A DNA stretch of 64,000 nt from Nonlabens antarcticus (GCF_015356755.1 NZ_JADFCO010000064.1:310001-374000); one strand, 5' to 3'; positions 8,947 to 17,421 are shown, numbered from the stretch's first letter. A program made the numbers and translations. Notes: a model not told the origin generated them from the sequence alone.

Positions 8947-9186
8947 TTATAAATTATCAATACTGTCTTTCTTTTCCATCAACGTTTGTTGCACCCTATA
9001 TTTTTTGGTTTGTGTCCAATAGATGAAAAATGCACCCATATTTATGGTCGTCATTAAACTGATATAAATTGATGAATCAAGTTGCAATAATTTAATAAAA
9101 ATTAAAATTTCGAGCATTAATAGCACGATAAACAGAGCTAAAAAATTCAGTATTATTTTTAATCCTTTATTTTTCACTTTTGACAT
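8947..9186 (-). CDS. small two-helix membrane protein, unknown
   Basis: A 79-residue protein with a basic N-terminus (MSKVKNKGLK), a long hydrophobic helix (IILNFLALFIVLLMLEILIF), a second hydrophobic segment (ISLMTTINMGAFFIYW) and a charged tail. No family recognised. It starts 37 nt after the end of the large lipoprotein gene on the same strand and could be co-transcribed. It does not overlap another gene and its composition is membrane-like, which argues that it is real. Confidence 0.55.
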   Translation of the reverse strand: MSKVKNKGLKIILNFLALFIVLLMLEILIFIKLLQLDSSIYISLMTTINMGAFFIYWTQTKKYRVQQTLMEKKDSIDNL

Positions 9187-9223
9187 TCTTTTTTATTTGC
9201 AATTTAGTACTTCACTTTAAGTA

Positions 9224-11659
9224 TTACCACTTATAAATAATAACGTCATTGCCATCCCGGGTAGTCAAATAACGGTCCTTACTACCTGAAATATCTGCCC
9301 TGCCATTCCCGTAAACTGGTAAAAACGGAATTGTTTTACCTTGATTGTCGAGTATGTACACCTTGTTTTCTCCGTCGTCAACGATGGTAGCAAAATCTTT
9401 ATTTCCTACTTTGGTAATGGTTGCTGGAAGATAGGAGCCGTATGGCAAGCTTATTTTGTTTCCGTTAAACTGGATCACATTTTTATTTTGAATCAGCTGG
9501 CTGCGATCGGTCATGTAGATATGGCTATCTGCATTGAGCGAAGTTTTTGTAGTAACGACTTTGCCCGTCGTGGGATTGATGTGCAGCAATTTATTATCGC
9601 TGGTCACCAGTTGGACTAAATTATTATTAAAATATAGCGGACTTCTAGCGTCGATATTTTCATTGATGTTTGTGCGTACCTCGCCGGTTCTACTCAAGAG
9701 TTTGAGTTGGTTTTTACTTGTTGTAAAGGCAATGTAATCTTTGGTTCCTTTTCTAAAATGTTGTGGACTGCTGGTAATGGCACCACTTTTTTTATAGTTG
9801 AAGCCACTTACTTTTTCCCCTCTTGCATCCAGCATTTGTAAATCATCGCCAGTAGTTACTACAATTCTATAGTTGAGGTCATTCGTGTAATCAAAAACAC
9901 TCAAAGCTTGCGTTATGGGACTACTGGATTTATAGGGAAAGGCATCCACGTCATTGCCATCTCGATCGAGTAAATACACATTTTTCGAAGTGGAGAATAG
10001 CAACTGCTTGCGACCATTTTTGTAGGCGTCCACGGCATTTACTTGACCTTGAATTTTAGAATCCAGCTCCTTGCTCCAGTAGGGTGTTCCGTTTTCTGAA
10101 ATCAAGGTGAGTTTTAAGTCATCCGTTTGAAAAGCGACATCTTGAGTATCGTTCAGGTGGTTTGGAAATAAAAACGGACCAGCAATAATGTTTTTTTCAG
10201 GCTTGTAAGTTCCTACTTGAGCAACGAGCGGTTGTTCCGCCTCTCCTGCCGTGAACGGAATTTCCATTCTATAAAATGCATATTTATCTTCGTGAACATA
10301 TTGGCTTATAATAGCTTTAGTTGCAGTTCCATCCAGTTGATCCAGTACCTTTTGATCTTCCTTGCTTAAAGAAACTAAGGGTGATTTTAGGGCTTGCAAG
10401 CTCGTGACAATAAGTAAAGTACTGCTGTTGCTCATGTTTTTTCTGGCTTCTTTCCACCAGAATTGCGCAGAAAGTGTAGTTCCATTTTCATAGTTGGATA
10501 TGATCTCTTCCACAATACCGGGTTCTGCCGCGAGAACCAGAAAATTATCTAATATCGCAAGCTGTTTAAAACTTCCATCAAGAATTAATGGCTTTAAAGA
10601 AGCCGTCAGGATAGGATCTGTGAGACTGTAGATTAAATGATCACGATACGTAGTTTTTGCACTGCTCAAACTATCAAGGTCTATAAAAAGCGTTTCATAG
10701 GATTGTAATGTAAATGCCAGCGCAGCACCACTTTCTAATTGTATTTCAGAAATCTCCTGAGAGTTAGCTAACAACTCCTTAATGTTTTTAGGAATAGCAG
10801 GTTTACGGTTGTAAAAAGTATTGAGGTTAGCTATCAAGTCATCAGCATCTGTATAGGTGACGGAAGATAGAGAACGACTGTTTGCAGGAGCAATTTTATC
10901 TATTTGGTTTTCTCGAGCGTCCAGGTTGTTATATAGCGCGTGTTTTTGCTTGATACTGTCCTTATATATAAGCAGACCTTCCATGTGCAAAGACTTGGCA
11001 TCTGCCTTCATTTCCAGCTGGTACCACTGTGCATAATTACCTTGATCTGATTTGTTTTTACCTAACAGAAATTGATATAACCACTGATCATCTGTGGCCT
11101 TTACATAAAAGTTGAGGTCGTTGTGGGTCCGATCAAATAGCTTTTCAAAACTGGAATCAAATACATAGCCCTCAATATCGCGTCGTATCAAACTTTCCAG
11201 GACTAAAAGCGAGGAACTTGCCATGTGGACACCATTCTTATCAGCCGTAAAATAGCTACCGTTAGGAACAGAGCGTTCGATAATATCAACTTCATTATAG
11301 CTTATGGTTTTCTTTACAGATATACTGTCTGCGGTACTTTTAAAATCATCTGTTACTAAAGTGATGGCTACTTGATTCTTTCCTTCAATACTTAATGCAA
11401 TAAAGGAATCATCTTTCAGATCATAATTTTCGAGAAATGTGCTAGCTTTTTTCAGCTCTTGAACTCTAGAAAGGGATTGTAGTTGGTTAAAAACCGGGTT
11501 ATTTTGGATCAGATCATCCACATCTTGCAGATCAGAAAGTGCGATAATGATTTTAGAATCGGTTGGGATGCTGTGCACTAAAGCATTCTCTATGTAGACA
11601 TCATCGCTGCAACTCGCAAAGAATAAAACTAAAACCAATAATCCTATAACTCTGCTCAT
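9224..11659 (-). CDS. large lipoprotein, DUF3352-like N-terminal half and beta-propeller-like C-terminal half
   Basis: The 811-residue product starts MSRVIGLLVLVLFFASC, with a lipobox Cys at residue 17; the open frame continues upstream to a TTG, but ATG 11659 places the signal correctly. The N-terminal half (ALVHSIPTDSKIIIALSDLQDVDDL onwards) resembles the DUF3352-type proteins of Bacteroidota. From about residue 500 there are repeated segments of the type LLDRDGNDVDAFPYKSS, MLDARGEKVSGFNYKK, LLSRTGEVRTNIN and ILDNQGKTIPFLPVYG, which looks like repeated propeller blades. Probably surface or periplasmic, function unknown. rnhB lies 74 nt upstream on the same strand. Confidence 0.8.
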   Translation of the reverse strand: MSRVIGLLVLVLFFASCSDDVYIENALVHSIPTDSKIIIALSDLQDVDDLIQNNPVFNQLQSLSRVQELKKASTFLENYDLKDDSFIALSIEGKNQVAITLVTDDFKSTADSISVKKTISYNEVDIIERSVPNGSYFTADKNGVHMASSSLLVLESLIRRDIEGYVFDSSFEKLFDRTHNDLNFYVKATDDQWLYQFLLGKNKSDQGNYAQWYQLEMKADAKSLHMEGLLIYKDSIKQKHALYNNLDARENQIDKIAPANSRSLSSVTYTDADDLIANLNTFYNRKPAIPKNIKELLANSQEISEIQLESGAALAFTLQSYETLFIDLDSLSSAKTTYRDHLIYSLTDPILTASLKPLILDGSFKQLAILDNFLVLAAEPGIVEEIISNYENGTTLSAQFWWKEARKNMSNSSTLLIVTSLQALKSPLVSLSKEDQKVLDQLDGTATKAIISQYVHEDKYAFYRMEIPFTAGEAEQPLVAQVGTYKPEKNIIAGPFLFPNHLNDTQDVAFQTDDLKLTLISENGTPYWSKELDSKIQGQVNAVDAYKNGRKQLLFSTSKNVYLLDRDGNDVDAFPYKSSSPITQALSVFDYTNDLNYRIVVTTGDDLQMLDARGEKVSGFNYKKSGAITSSPQHFRKGTKDYIAFTTSKNQLKLLSRTGEVRTNINENIDARSPLYFNNNLVQLVTSDNKLLHINPTTGKVVTTKTSLNADSHIYMTDRSQLIQNKNVIQFNGNKISLPYGSYLPATITKVGNKDFATIVDDGENKVYILDNQGKTIPFLPVYGNGRADISGSKDRYLTTRDGNDVIIYKW

Positions 11660-11733
11660 GGGTGACAATTTGAACAAAAATAATATTTACGCGAGAACAG
11701 ACGCGGGTTTTGTGAAACTTATATGGGCGATTT

Positions 11734-12330
11734 CTATTGCTTGGGCAACAATCTAAAGGTTTTACGATGATGATCAGTCGCGCCATATTCTCGTATTGCA
11801 GCACGGTGTTCCTTTGTGGGATAACCTTGGTTTTTTAACCATTTGTACTGTGGGTAGTCTGTATCGAGCAACTCCATATATTCATCCCTATACGTTTTTG
11901 CAAGAATGGATGCCGCCGCAATATGCAGGTATTTTCCATCGCCTTTGATGATGGTAGTCGCGGGAATATCTGGATAGTCGTGAAACCTATTTCCATCGAC
12001 CGCAATATGCTCTGGGCGTATGGAAAGCCCATCAATAGCTTTGTGCATGGCAAGAATACTGGCATTTAAGATATTGATTTCATCAATTTTTTCTTGATAA
12101 ACATGCGCTACATGATAGCTCAAAGCTGCGTCTTCAATGACTTCCCTCAGATGATTTCTTCGCTTTCGCGAAAGCGTTTTACTATCGGTCAGTCCTGCAT
12201 AATTAAAACCTGGTGGTAGAATGACGGCTGCTGCAGTTACCGGCCCGGCGAGACACCCGCGACCAGCCTCGTCGGTACCGCACTCAATGAGATCAAAATT
12301 AATTTTTTCCAAAAGATCTTGCTGTGCCAT
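11734..12330 (-). CDS. rnhB: ribonuclease HII
   Basis: Removes ribonucleotides from RNA-DNA hybrids. The 198-residue protein shows the catalytic GTDEAGRGCLAGPV motif (Asp20, Glu21), HIAVDGNRF with the third acidic residue, and IIKGDGKYLHIAAASILAKTYRDEYM, all diagnostic of type 2 RNase H. A perfect palindrome copy encodes the LSRKR segment. The gene is divergent from paaZ across a 207-bp gap. Confidence 0.95.
   Translation of the reverse strand: MAQQDLLEKINFDLIECGTDEAGRGCLAGPVTAAAVILPPGFNYAGLTDSKTLSRKRRNHLREVIEDAALSYHVAHVYQEKIDEINILNASILAMHKAIDGLSIRPEHIAVDGNRFHDYPDIPATTIIKGDGKYLHIAAASILAKTYRDEYMELLDTDYPQYKWLKNQGYPTKEHRAAIREYGATDHHRKTFRLLPKQ
12161..12176. repeat. iterated palindrome, perfect copy
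   Basis: In rnhB; read on the minus strand as L-S-R-K-R. Confidence 0.95.
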
Positions 12331-12423
12331 AGCCTCCAGTTCTTACCCAAAAATAATGCTTTCAGACTGTAGTAATGCTGGTGAAACGCATGTGTTTGTC
12401 GCGTCGGTTATTAATAAGTTTGC

Positions 12424-12439
12424 ACTAACAACTGTTAGT
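12424..12439. promoter_or_regulatory. candidate operator ACTAACAACTGTTAGT upstream of paaZ
   Basis: Inverted repeat of two 6-bp arms (ACTAAC/GTTAGT) with 4 nt between, 98 nt before the paaZ start. A 14/16-identical palindrome precedes the E2 gene at 17803-17818. The size and symmetry fit a TetR-type regulator; the regulator itself is not in the window. Confidence 0.55.
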
Positions 12440-12537
12440 CTTCCCGTGCCTATTTTGTATTTTAGCAGAGAAGATGGTTAGTAGTTCATTTTGGCGAAAG
12501 CCAACTCACAAACAGCCTTCAAAACAACTTTAAAACT

Positions 12538-15081
12538 ATGATCTTAAAAAGCTACATCAACGGGCAATGGCAGGCAGGACAACTCGATGGAAACGAGCGT
12601 TTCATGTGGGACGCCATTACCGGCGAGCAGATAGGAGCGACCTCTACCGCAAATCTTGATATCGCTGCGACCTTGCAATACGGTCGTGATCACGGTAAGG
12701 TTTTGCGAGAAATGACCTTCCAGCAACGCGGTAATATGATCAAAAAACTCGCGCTGTATCTGGAGAAACGCAAGGCAAAATTTTACGAAATTAGTTACAG
12801 AACCGGCGCTACTCGCGCTGACTCTTGGGTAGATATAGAAGGCGGTTTTGGAAATCTATTTGCAAATGCTAGCCTTAGAAAACTTTTTCCAGATCAATCT
12901 TATGCAGTGGAAGGCGATCCCATTGACCTTTCAAAAGGAGGCCGTTTTATGGCGCATCACATTCTCGTGCCACGGCGTGGTGTTGCGGTTCATATCAATG
13001 CTTTTAACTTTCCCGTCTGGGGAATGCTGGAGAAATGTGCGGTCAACTGGATGGCGGGAATGGCAGCTGTCGTTTTACCAGCACCACAAACGGCATTTTT
13101 GACAGAAGCCGTTGTACGCGAGATCATAGCCAGCGGTATTTTGCCGGAAGGTGCATTGCAATTATTGAGTGGACTGACCACAAACATATTAGATACCGTA
13201 AACTCCCAGGACGTAGTAACCTTCACCGGAAGCGCCGCCACTGGCAGAAAATTAAAATCCCACCCACGTTTATTGGAAGAATCGATACCATTTACAATGG
13301 AAGCGGATTCACTAAATTCTTCGGTATTGGGACCTGATGCGGTTCCAGGAACGGCAGAATTTGACATATTTATTAAGGAAGTCCGCAAGGAAATGACTTC
13401 TAAATCTGGTCAAAAATGTACTGCGATTCGTAGGGTTATTGTTCCAGAAAACCTGATGGAAGATGTTCAGATAGCCTTAGGCAAACAACTTTCCCAAACG
13501 GTAATCGGTGATCCCTTGTTGCGAGAAACTAGAATGGGTGCCATGATTAACGAAGATCAAAAAGCAGCGGTGAAAGAACAAATTAAGAAGATTTCCCAAA
13601 CGGCAGATATCGTTTATGGCGATCTTAACGAGGTAGAAATACATGGTGATCGCGCTCAAAAAGGCGCTTTTATGTCGCCTATTTTGATGCGTGAAAACGA
13701 GCCGTTTAAAAATACCCAAGTTCACGAGGTGGAATGCTTCGGCCCGGTCAGTACCTTGATGCCGTATAAAAATCTGGACGAGGCGATCGAGCTGGCTCAC
13801 ATGGGTAAGGGTTCTCTGGTGAGCAGTGTGGTTACTGGCGATGACGCTTTCGCTAAAGCGTACACCATCAACGCCGCATCATCACATGGGAGAATTCTAA
13901 CTTTGAACCGAGAATCTGCACCACAATCCACGGGTCACGGTGCGCCATTGCCATTGCTGGTTCATGGTGGCCCAGGACGTGCCGGAGGCGGAGAAGAAAT
14001 GGGCGGATTGCGCGGTATCAAACACTATTTACAGCGTTGTGCGGTGCAGGGAAGCCCAACATCATTGACAGAAATCACGGGAATTTATCAACCCAATGGC
14101 GCCTACAAAAACGCCGAAAAGCATCCGTTTGCCTATCATTATGAGGATATCAAGCCTGGAATGAGCCTAGAAACGCACAAAAGAACCCTAACCGATTCTG
14201 ACATCCAGAATTTTGCAAACCTGACTTGGGATCACTTTTATGCGCATACGGATATTACCAGCTTGGAAGGAAGCATTTTCAAAAAGCGTACTGTTCACGG
14301 TTATTTTATCATCAGTGCGGCGGCTGGATTATTCGTGTACCCTAATAAAGGACCAGTTTCGGCCAACTATGGATTAGAGGATATCAGATTCTTGCGACCG
14401 CTGTACCATAACGACACTATTTACGTGCGATTAACCTGTAAAGAAAAACGCGAACGTGACGTAAACGGTCGTGAGCACCCATCAGGAATTGTAAAATGGT
14501 ACGTAGAAGTTTTTGATGCAGAACCCGTCGATTATGAAAATGGTAAAACAGATGAAGAAGCAGAATCGCTGGTAGCCATTGCTACGATTTTAACGATGGT
14601 CGAGAAAAAGCAAAACGTTTTCCCAGAAATCACGGAAAAATATATCAAAAAAGCACTATCAAAACTGGAAAAGGACTCAAAACCACAATGGGGAACGATG
14701 ACACCACAACACATGGTCGAGCATTTAGAAATGAGTTACAGAATTGCCAGCGGCGAGATTCAAGATTTTGAAGTCGCTACACCAGAAGAGCATTTGGAAA
14801 AAGTAGCAACTACACTTTGGGATTATGATAAAATGCCACAGAATCACAAGATGCCATTGATGAAAAAAGACGGCACCCTGGAAGATTTAAAACATGAAGA
14901 TCTAGAAACAGCAAAAGCTAGGATGCTGGAAGCACGAGAAGAATATCTAGATTACTTCAAACGCAATCCGAAGTTGACGACTAAAAACGCTGTTTTTGGG
15001 GAGTTGAGTAAGTACGAGTGGAGCTTGCTAGAGCGGAAACATTTGAGTCATCATCTTGAACAGTTTAGCCTAAAAGACTAA
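12538..15081 (+). CDS. paaZ: PaaZ oxepin-CoA hydrolase / 3-oxo-5,6-dehydrosuberyl-CoA semialdehyde dehydrogenase fused to a DUF1569-like domain
   Basis: Opens the oxepin-CoA ring and oxidises the resulting aldehyde in phenylacetate catabolism. Residues 1-510 form the aldehyde dehydrogenase with Glu255 (TMEADS) and nucleophile Cys294 (SGQKCTAIRR), close to Glu256 and Cys295 of E. coli PaaZ. Residues of about 530-690 form the MaoC-type hydratase with Asp565 and His570 in LTWDHFYAH. E. coli PaaZ ends near 681; here about 150 more residues follow, with HMVEH (His725, His729) and KHLSHHLEQF (His835, His838, His839), the pattern of DinB-like DUF1569 proteins. A degenerate palindrome copy encodes AFAKA at 13845. 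The stop codon lies in a 13-bp hairpin. Downstream crotonase and paaY support the pathway. Confidence 0.93.
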   Translation: MILKSYINGQWQAGQLDGNERFMWDAITGEQIGATSTANLDIAATLQYGRDHGKVLREMTFQQRGNMIKKLALYLEKRKAKFYEISYRTGATRADSWVDIEGGFGNLFANASLRKLFPDQSYAVEGDPIDLSKGGRFMAHHILVPRRGVAVHINAFNFPVWGMLEKCAVNWMAGMAAVVLPAPQTAFLTEAVVREIIASGILPEGALQLLSGLTTNILDTVNSQDVVTFTGSAATGRKLKSHPRLLEESIPFTMEADSLNSSVLGPDAVPGTAEFDIFIKEVRKEMTSKSGQKCTAIRRVIVPENLMEDVQIALGKQLSQTVIGDPLLRETRMGAMINEDQKAAVKEQIKKISQTADIVYGDLNEVEIHGDRAQKGAFMSPILMRENEPFKNTQVHEVECFGPVSTLMPYKNLDEAIELAHMGKGSLVSSVVTGDDAFAKAYTINAASSHGRILTLNRESAPQSTGHGAPLPLLVHGGPGRAGGGEEMGGLRGIKHYLQRCAVQGSPTSLTEITGIYQPNGAYKNAEKHPFAYHYEDIKPGMSLETHKRTLTDSDIQNFANLTWDHFYAHTDITSLEGSIFKKRTVHGYFIISAAAGLFVYPNKGPVSANYGLEDIRFLRPLYHNDTIYVRLTCKEKRERDVNGREHPSGIVKWYVEVFDAEPVDYENGKTDEEAESLVAIATILTMVEKKQNVFPEITEKYIKKALSKLEKDSKPQWGTMTPQHMVEHLEMSYRIASGEIQDFEVATPEEHLEKVATTLWDYDKMPQNHKMPLMKKDGTLEDLKHEDLETAKARMLEAREEYLDYFKRNPKLTTKNAVFGELSKYEWSLLERKHLSHHLEQFSLKD
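13845..13860. repeat. iterated palindrome, one mismatch
   Basis: CGCTTTCGCTAAAGCG in paaZ; read as A-F-A-K-A. Confidence 0.85.
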
Positions 15082-15090
15082 ACTGTTCAA
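15056..15090 (+). terminator. perfect 13-bp hairpin overlapping the paaZ stop codon
   Basis: TTGAACAGTTTAG pairs with CTAAACTGTTCAA across a 9-nt loop; the TAA stop lies in the right arm. No T-tract follows, so it may be an mRNA-stabilising or attenuating structure and not a classical terminator. It directly abuts the next hairpin repeat. Confidence 0.45.
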
Positions 15091-15113
15091 GCATCCGCGC
15101 AGGCGGATGTCTC
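15091..15113. repeat. REP-like hairpin, left boundary of the GIY-YIG cassette
   Basis: Hairpin CATCCGC-GCAG-GCGGATG followed by TCTC. The reverse complement of this 23-bp unit matches 15537-15559 at 22 of 23 positions, so the GIY-YIG gene lies between inverted copies. Confidence 0.8.
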
Positions 15114-15161
15114 TAACTCCAAACAAACCAACAAAACCTATGCAAAACAACCTCAAATAAA

Positions 15162-15479
15162 ATGCCTCACTACGTATACATCCTAACCAATAAAAGGAAT
15201 GGAACGTTATACATAGGAGAAACAGGAAACATAAAATCTAGGATCAGTCAACATAAAAGGAAAGTACATCCAGGAACTTTTTCTGTACGATACAATCTAG
15301 ATAAATTAGTATATTTTGAAATCTTGAACTCTAGAGATGTTGGATTGAAAAGAGAAAGACAATTGAAAAAGTGGAATCGAGATTGGAAAATCAGAATAAT
15401 TGAAGAAAAGAATCCAGAATGGATAGACTTAAGCACCAACTGGGATTTAGGGTTTGAAATGATGGATGTTAACATATAA
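15162..15479 (+). CDS. stand-alone GIY-YIG endonuclease-domain protein
   Basis: The 105-residue protein starts MPHYVYILTNKRNGTLYIGETGNIKSR; the VYIL and LYIG elements are the GIY and YIG motifs, followed by the conserved Arg (IKSRISQHK) and a region KLVYFE with the metal-binding Glu. It belongs with the short UPF0213/YhbQ-like nucleases. The role of such single-domain proteins is unknown. The gene separates paaZ from the crotonase gene and is bounded by inverted hairpin repeats at 15091-15113 and 15537-15559, which suggests that it is, or rode on, a small mobile unit. Confidence 0.88.
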   Translation: MPHYVYILTNKRNGTLYIGETGNIKSRISQHKRKVHPGTFSVRYNLDKLVYFEILNSRDVGLKRERQLKKWNRDWKIRIIEEKNPEWIDLSTNWDLGFEMMDVNI

Positions 15480-15536
15480 TACTAACAACGGCAATTAATG
15501 GTTTGCGAATTCCATCAACCTAAGTTGCTTTAAAAA

Positions 15537-15559
15537 GAGACATCCGCCTTCGCGGATGC
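15537..15559. repeat. REP-like hairpin, right boundary of the GIY-YIG cassette
   Basis: Hairpin CATCCGC-CTTC-GCGGATG preceded by GAGA, inverted relative to 15091-15113. It ends 10 nt before the crotonase start codon, so it occupies the place of a normal leader. Confidence 0.8.
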
Positions 15560-15569
15560 GGCTAAAGCC

Positions 15570-16322
15570 ATGACAAAACCATACGTAAAAACAACAACAG
15601 AAAATCAAATACAAACCATAGAATTTTTCCACCCAGCGCACAACTCGCTGCCGGGAGATATTCTTGCGCAACTGGCAAAAGCAATAATAGATGCTGGAAC
15701 TGACGAAGCTACAAAAGTCATCATTCTAAAATCTGGAGGCGAACGCACATTCTGTGCGGGCGCAAGTTTTAAGGAGCTGATTGCCATTGATGATGAGAAA
15801 ACTGGTGAAAAATTCTTTATGGGATTTGCAAATGTGATAAATGCCATGCGCAAGTGTCCTAAATTCATAATCGGTCGCGTGCAAGGAAAAACCGTGGGCG
15901 GCGGAGTAGGAGTGGCGAGTGCCACCGATTATTGTTTTGCTACAAAATTTGCCAGCATCAAATTGAGCGAACTCAATATAGGAATCGGGCCATTTGTAGT
16001 TGGGCCAGCAGTGGAACGCAAATTGGGCGTCAGTGGTATGAGTCAGATTGCTATCAATGCCAATGAGTTTTACACTCCAGAATGGGCAATGAAAAAAGGG
16101 CTGTTTGCCGAGGTTTATGAATCCACGGAAGAAATGGACACCGCAATACAATCCTTTGCTGAAAACCTATGCAACTATAATCCAGAAGCGATGAAACACA
16201 TGAAAGAAATGATTTGGTCGAGTTGCGAGAATTGGGATGAGCTATTAGCAGAACGCGCTAAGATTTCAGGAAAGTTAGTGTTGAGTGAGTTTACTAAGGA
16301 GACGCTGAAGCGCTTTCGCTAG
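15570..16322 (+). CDS. enoyl-CoA hydratase/isomerase (crotonase) family protein of the paa cluster
   Basis: The 250-residue crotonase-fold protein has the oxyanion-hole segments RTFCAGASFKEL (about residues 52-63) and GKTVGGGVGVASATDY. Glu134 (KLSELNIGIG) aligns with the first catalytic glutamate of enoyl-CoA hydratase; the usual second glutamate position appears not to be Glu, so hydratase versus isomerase cannot be settled. Position between paaZ and paaY favours PaaF or PaaG function (hydration or isomerisation of CoA intermediates of phenylacetate breakdown). It ends in a degenerate copy of the palindrome (KRFR-stop). Confidence 0.82.
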   Translation: MTKPYVKTTTENQIQTIEFFHPAHNSLPGDILAQLAKAIIDAGTDEATKVIILKSGGERTFCAGASFKELIAIDDEKTGEKFFMGFANVINAMRKCPKFIIGRVQGKTVGGGVGVASATDYCFATKFASIKLSELNIGIGPFVVGPAVERKLGVSGMSQIAINANEFYTPEWAMKKGLFAEVYESTEEMDTAIQSFAENLCNYNPEAMKHMKEMIWSSCENWDELLAERAKISGKLVLSEFTKETLKRFR

Positions 16323-16412
16323 ATAGTAGTTCGTAGAGGTTAGAGGTTAGAAAGTAGAATATGCAAATAATCAAAGAAGATACTTTAAACGCCAATTACT
16401 TATATAATTAAT

Positions 16413-16789
16413 ATGTCAAAGGTTCATTTCCGTTTCGAAGATCTTCATGTTTATAATAAATCAATTCAATACGGAGAACTTGTCCCTCAACCATTGATCA
16501 ATTTCCTCAAAAAGAAATTTATAGGCTCACATCACAATTTGCAAGAGCTGCAGACAGCATCGCTCTAAATATTGCTGAAGGCTCTTCAAGTACGGACAAG
16601 AACTTTACACGCTACTTAGGAATGTCTAGAGATAGTGCGCATGAGTGCGTAGCAATTTTAACAAAAGCAAGACTTAGAGAATATGTTGATCTAGAATTAG
16701 TTGAAAAATATAGAGAATATCTAGAAGAGCTTTGCAAAATGATAACATCATTAATACGTCATTTGAATCAAAAAAATAATTTCCACTAA
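16413..16789 (+). pseudogene. frameshifted S23-type four-helix-bundle protein
   Basis: The first frame reads MSKVHFRFEDLHVYNKSIQYGELV and then loses homology; the frame one step away continues DQFPQKEIYRLTSQFARAAD, SIALNIAEGSSSTDKNF and ends NQKNNFH-stop at 16789. Together these make the complete four-helix-bundle protein (about 125 residues) of the family related to 23S rRNA intervening-sequence ORFs. The total length is 377 nt, so one base is missing, most likely between 16480 and 16493. It may be a true pseudogene or a sequencing error. Such ORFs are typically solitary and mobile-looking; this one interrupts the paa gene order. Confidence 0.85.
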
Positions 16790-16811
16790 CCACTAACCAC
16801 TAACCACTAAC
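16784..16811. repeat. four tandem CACTAAC heptamers
   Basis: Perfect 7-bp unit repeated four times, covering the stop codon of the S23 pseudogene and ending 4 nt before the paaY start. A related GTTAGAG/GTTAGAA pair lies upstream of the pseudogene (16338-16351) and another CTAACCT pair near 51566. Confidence 0.85.
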
Positions 16812-16815
16812 ATAT

Positions 16816-17421
16816 ATGGTTTACAGTTTCAAATCCCACATCCCAGTCATTCACGAGAGCAGTTTTATTCATCCGCTAGCTTCCGTTATTGGTAATGTGA
16901 TTATCGGTAAAAATTGTTATGTCGGTTCTAGTGCCGCGATACGCGGTGATTGGGGTGAGATCATTTTGGAAGATGGCGTGAATGTGCAGGAGAATTGCAC
17001 GGTGCATATGTTCCCGGGAAAAAGTATCCGCTTTCGCGAAAGCGCACACATTGGGCATGGTGCTGTGATTCATGGTGCGAACTTAGGTCGGAATTGCTTG
17101 ATAGGAATGAACAGCGTGATTATGGACGATGCGGTGATAGGCGATGAATGTATTGTAGGTGCCATGTCCTTTGTAAAAGCGGAAACCATTTTTGAGCCAC
17201 GCAGTCTGATAGTAGGAAACCCAGCCAAAAAAATTAAAGACGTCAGTGATGAGATGATCGCTTGGAAAACGGCGGGCACAAAGTTATATCAGCAGCTTCC
17301 CGCAGATTGCTACGAGACTATGAAAGAAGTCGAACCGTTAAGAGAAATTCCAGCTAACCGACCTGTGCAGGAAGATTTTTATAAGACGTTGCAGGAGATG
17401 AAAGGCTTTGACAAAAGATAA
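16816..17421 (+). CDS. paaY: PaaY-type hexapeptide-repeat protein (gamma-carbonic-anhydrase fold thioesterase)
   Basis: The 201-residue left-handed beta-helix protein reads ASVIGNVIIGKNCYVGSSAAIRGDWGEI and continues with hexapeptide turns; metal-ligand histidines lie in HMFPG, HIGHGAVIHG. The C-terminal part WKTAGTKLYQQL and VEPLREI matches E. coli PaaY, a thioesterase that rescues CoA from dead-end phenylacetate intermediates, better than housekeeping gamma-carbonic anhydrases, which are about 170 residues. The last codons (DKR-stop) come from a dispersed intergenic repeat, so the 3' end may have been altered by it. A perfect palindrome copy encodes RFRES at 17029. Confidence 0.88.
   Translation: MVYSFKSHIPVIHESSFIHPLASVIGNVIIGKNCYVGSSAAIRGDWGEIILEDGVNVQENCTVHMFPGKSIRFRESAHIGHGAVIHGANLGRNCLIGMNSVIMDDAVIGDECIVGAMSFVKAETIFEPRSLIVGNPAKKIKDVSDEMIAWKTAGTKLYQQLPADCYETMKEVEPLREIPANRPVQEDFYKTLQEMKGFDKR
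17029..17044. repeat. iterated palindrome, perfect copy
   Basis: In paaY; read as R-F-R-E-S, the third reading frame. Confidence 0.95.

Noticed and set aside
13035-13337. Long alternative-frame ORFs within paaZ, lysS, rnhB, E1 and other genes
   Set aside because: They are shadows of well-supported genes: low-complexity or Cys/Arg-rich translations, no motifs, and no space for their own signals.
16784-16811. CACTAAC repeats as a CRISPR-like or operator array
   Set aside because: Units are 7 bp with no spacers; they look like simple slippage repeats linked to the S23-type insertion.
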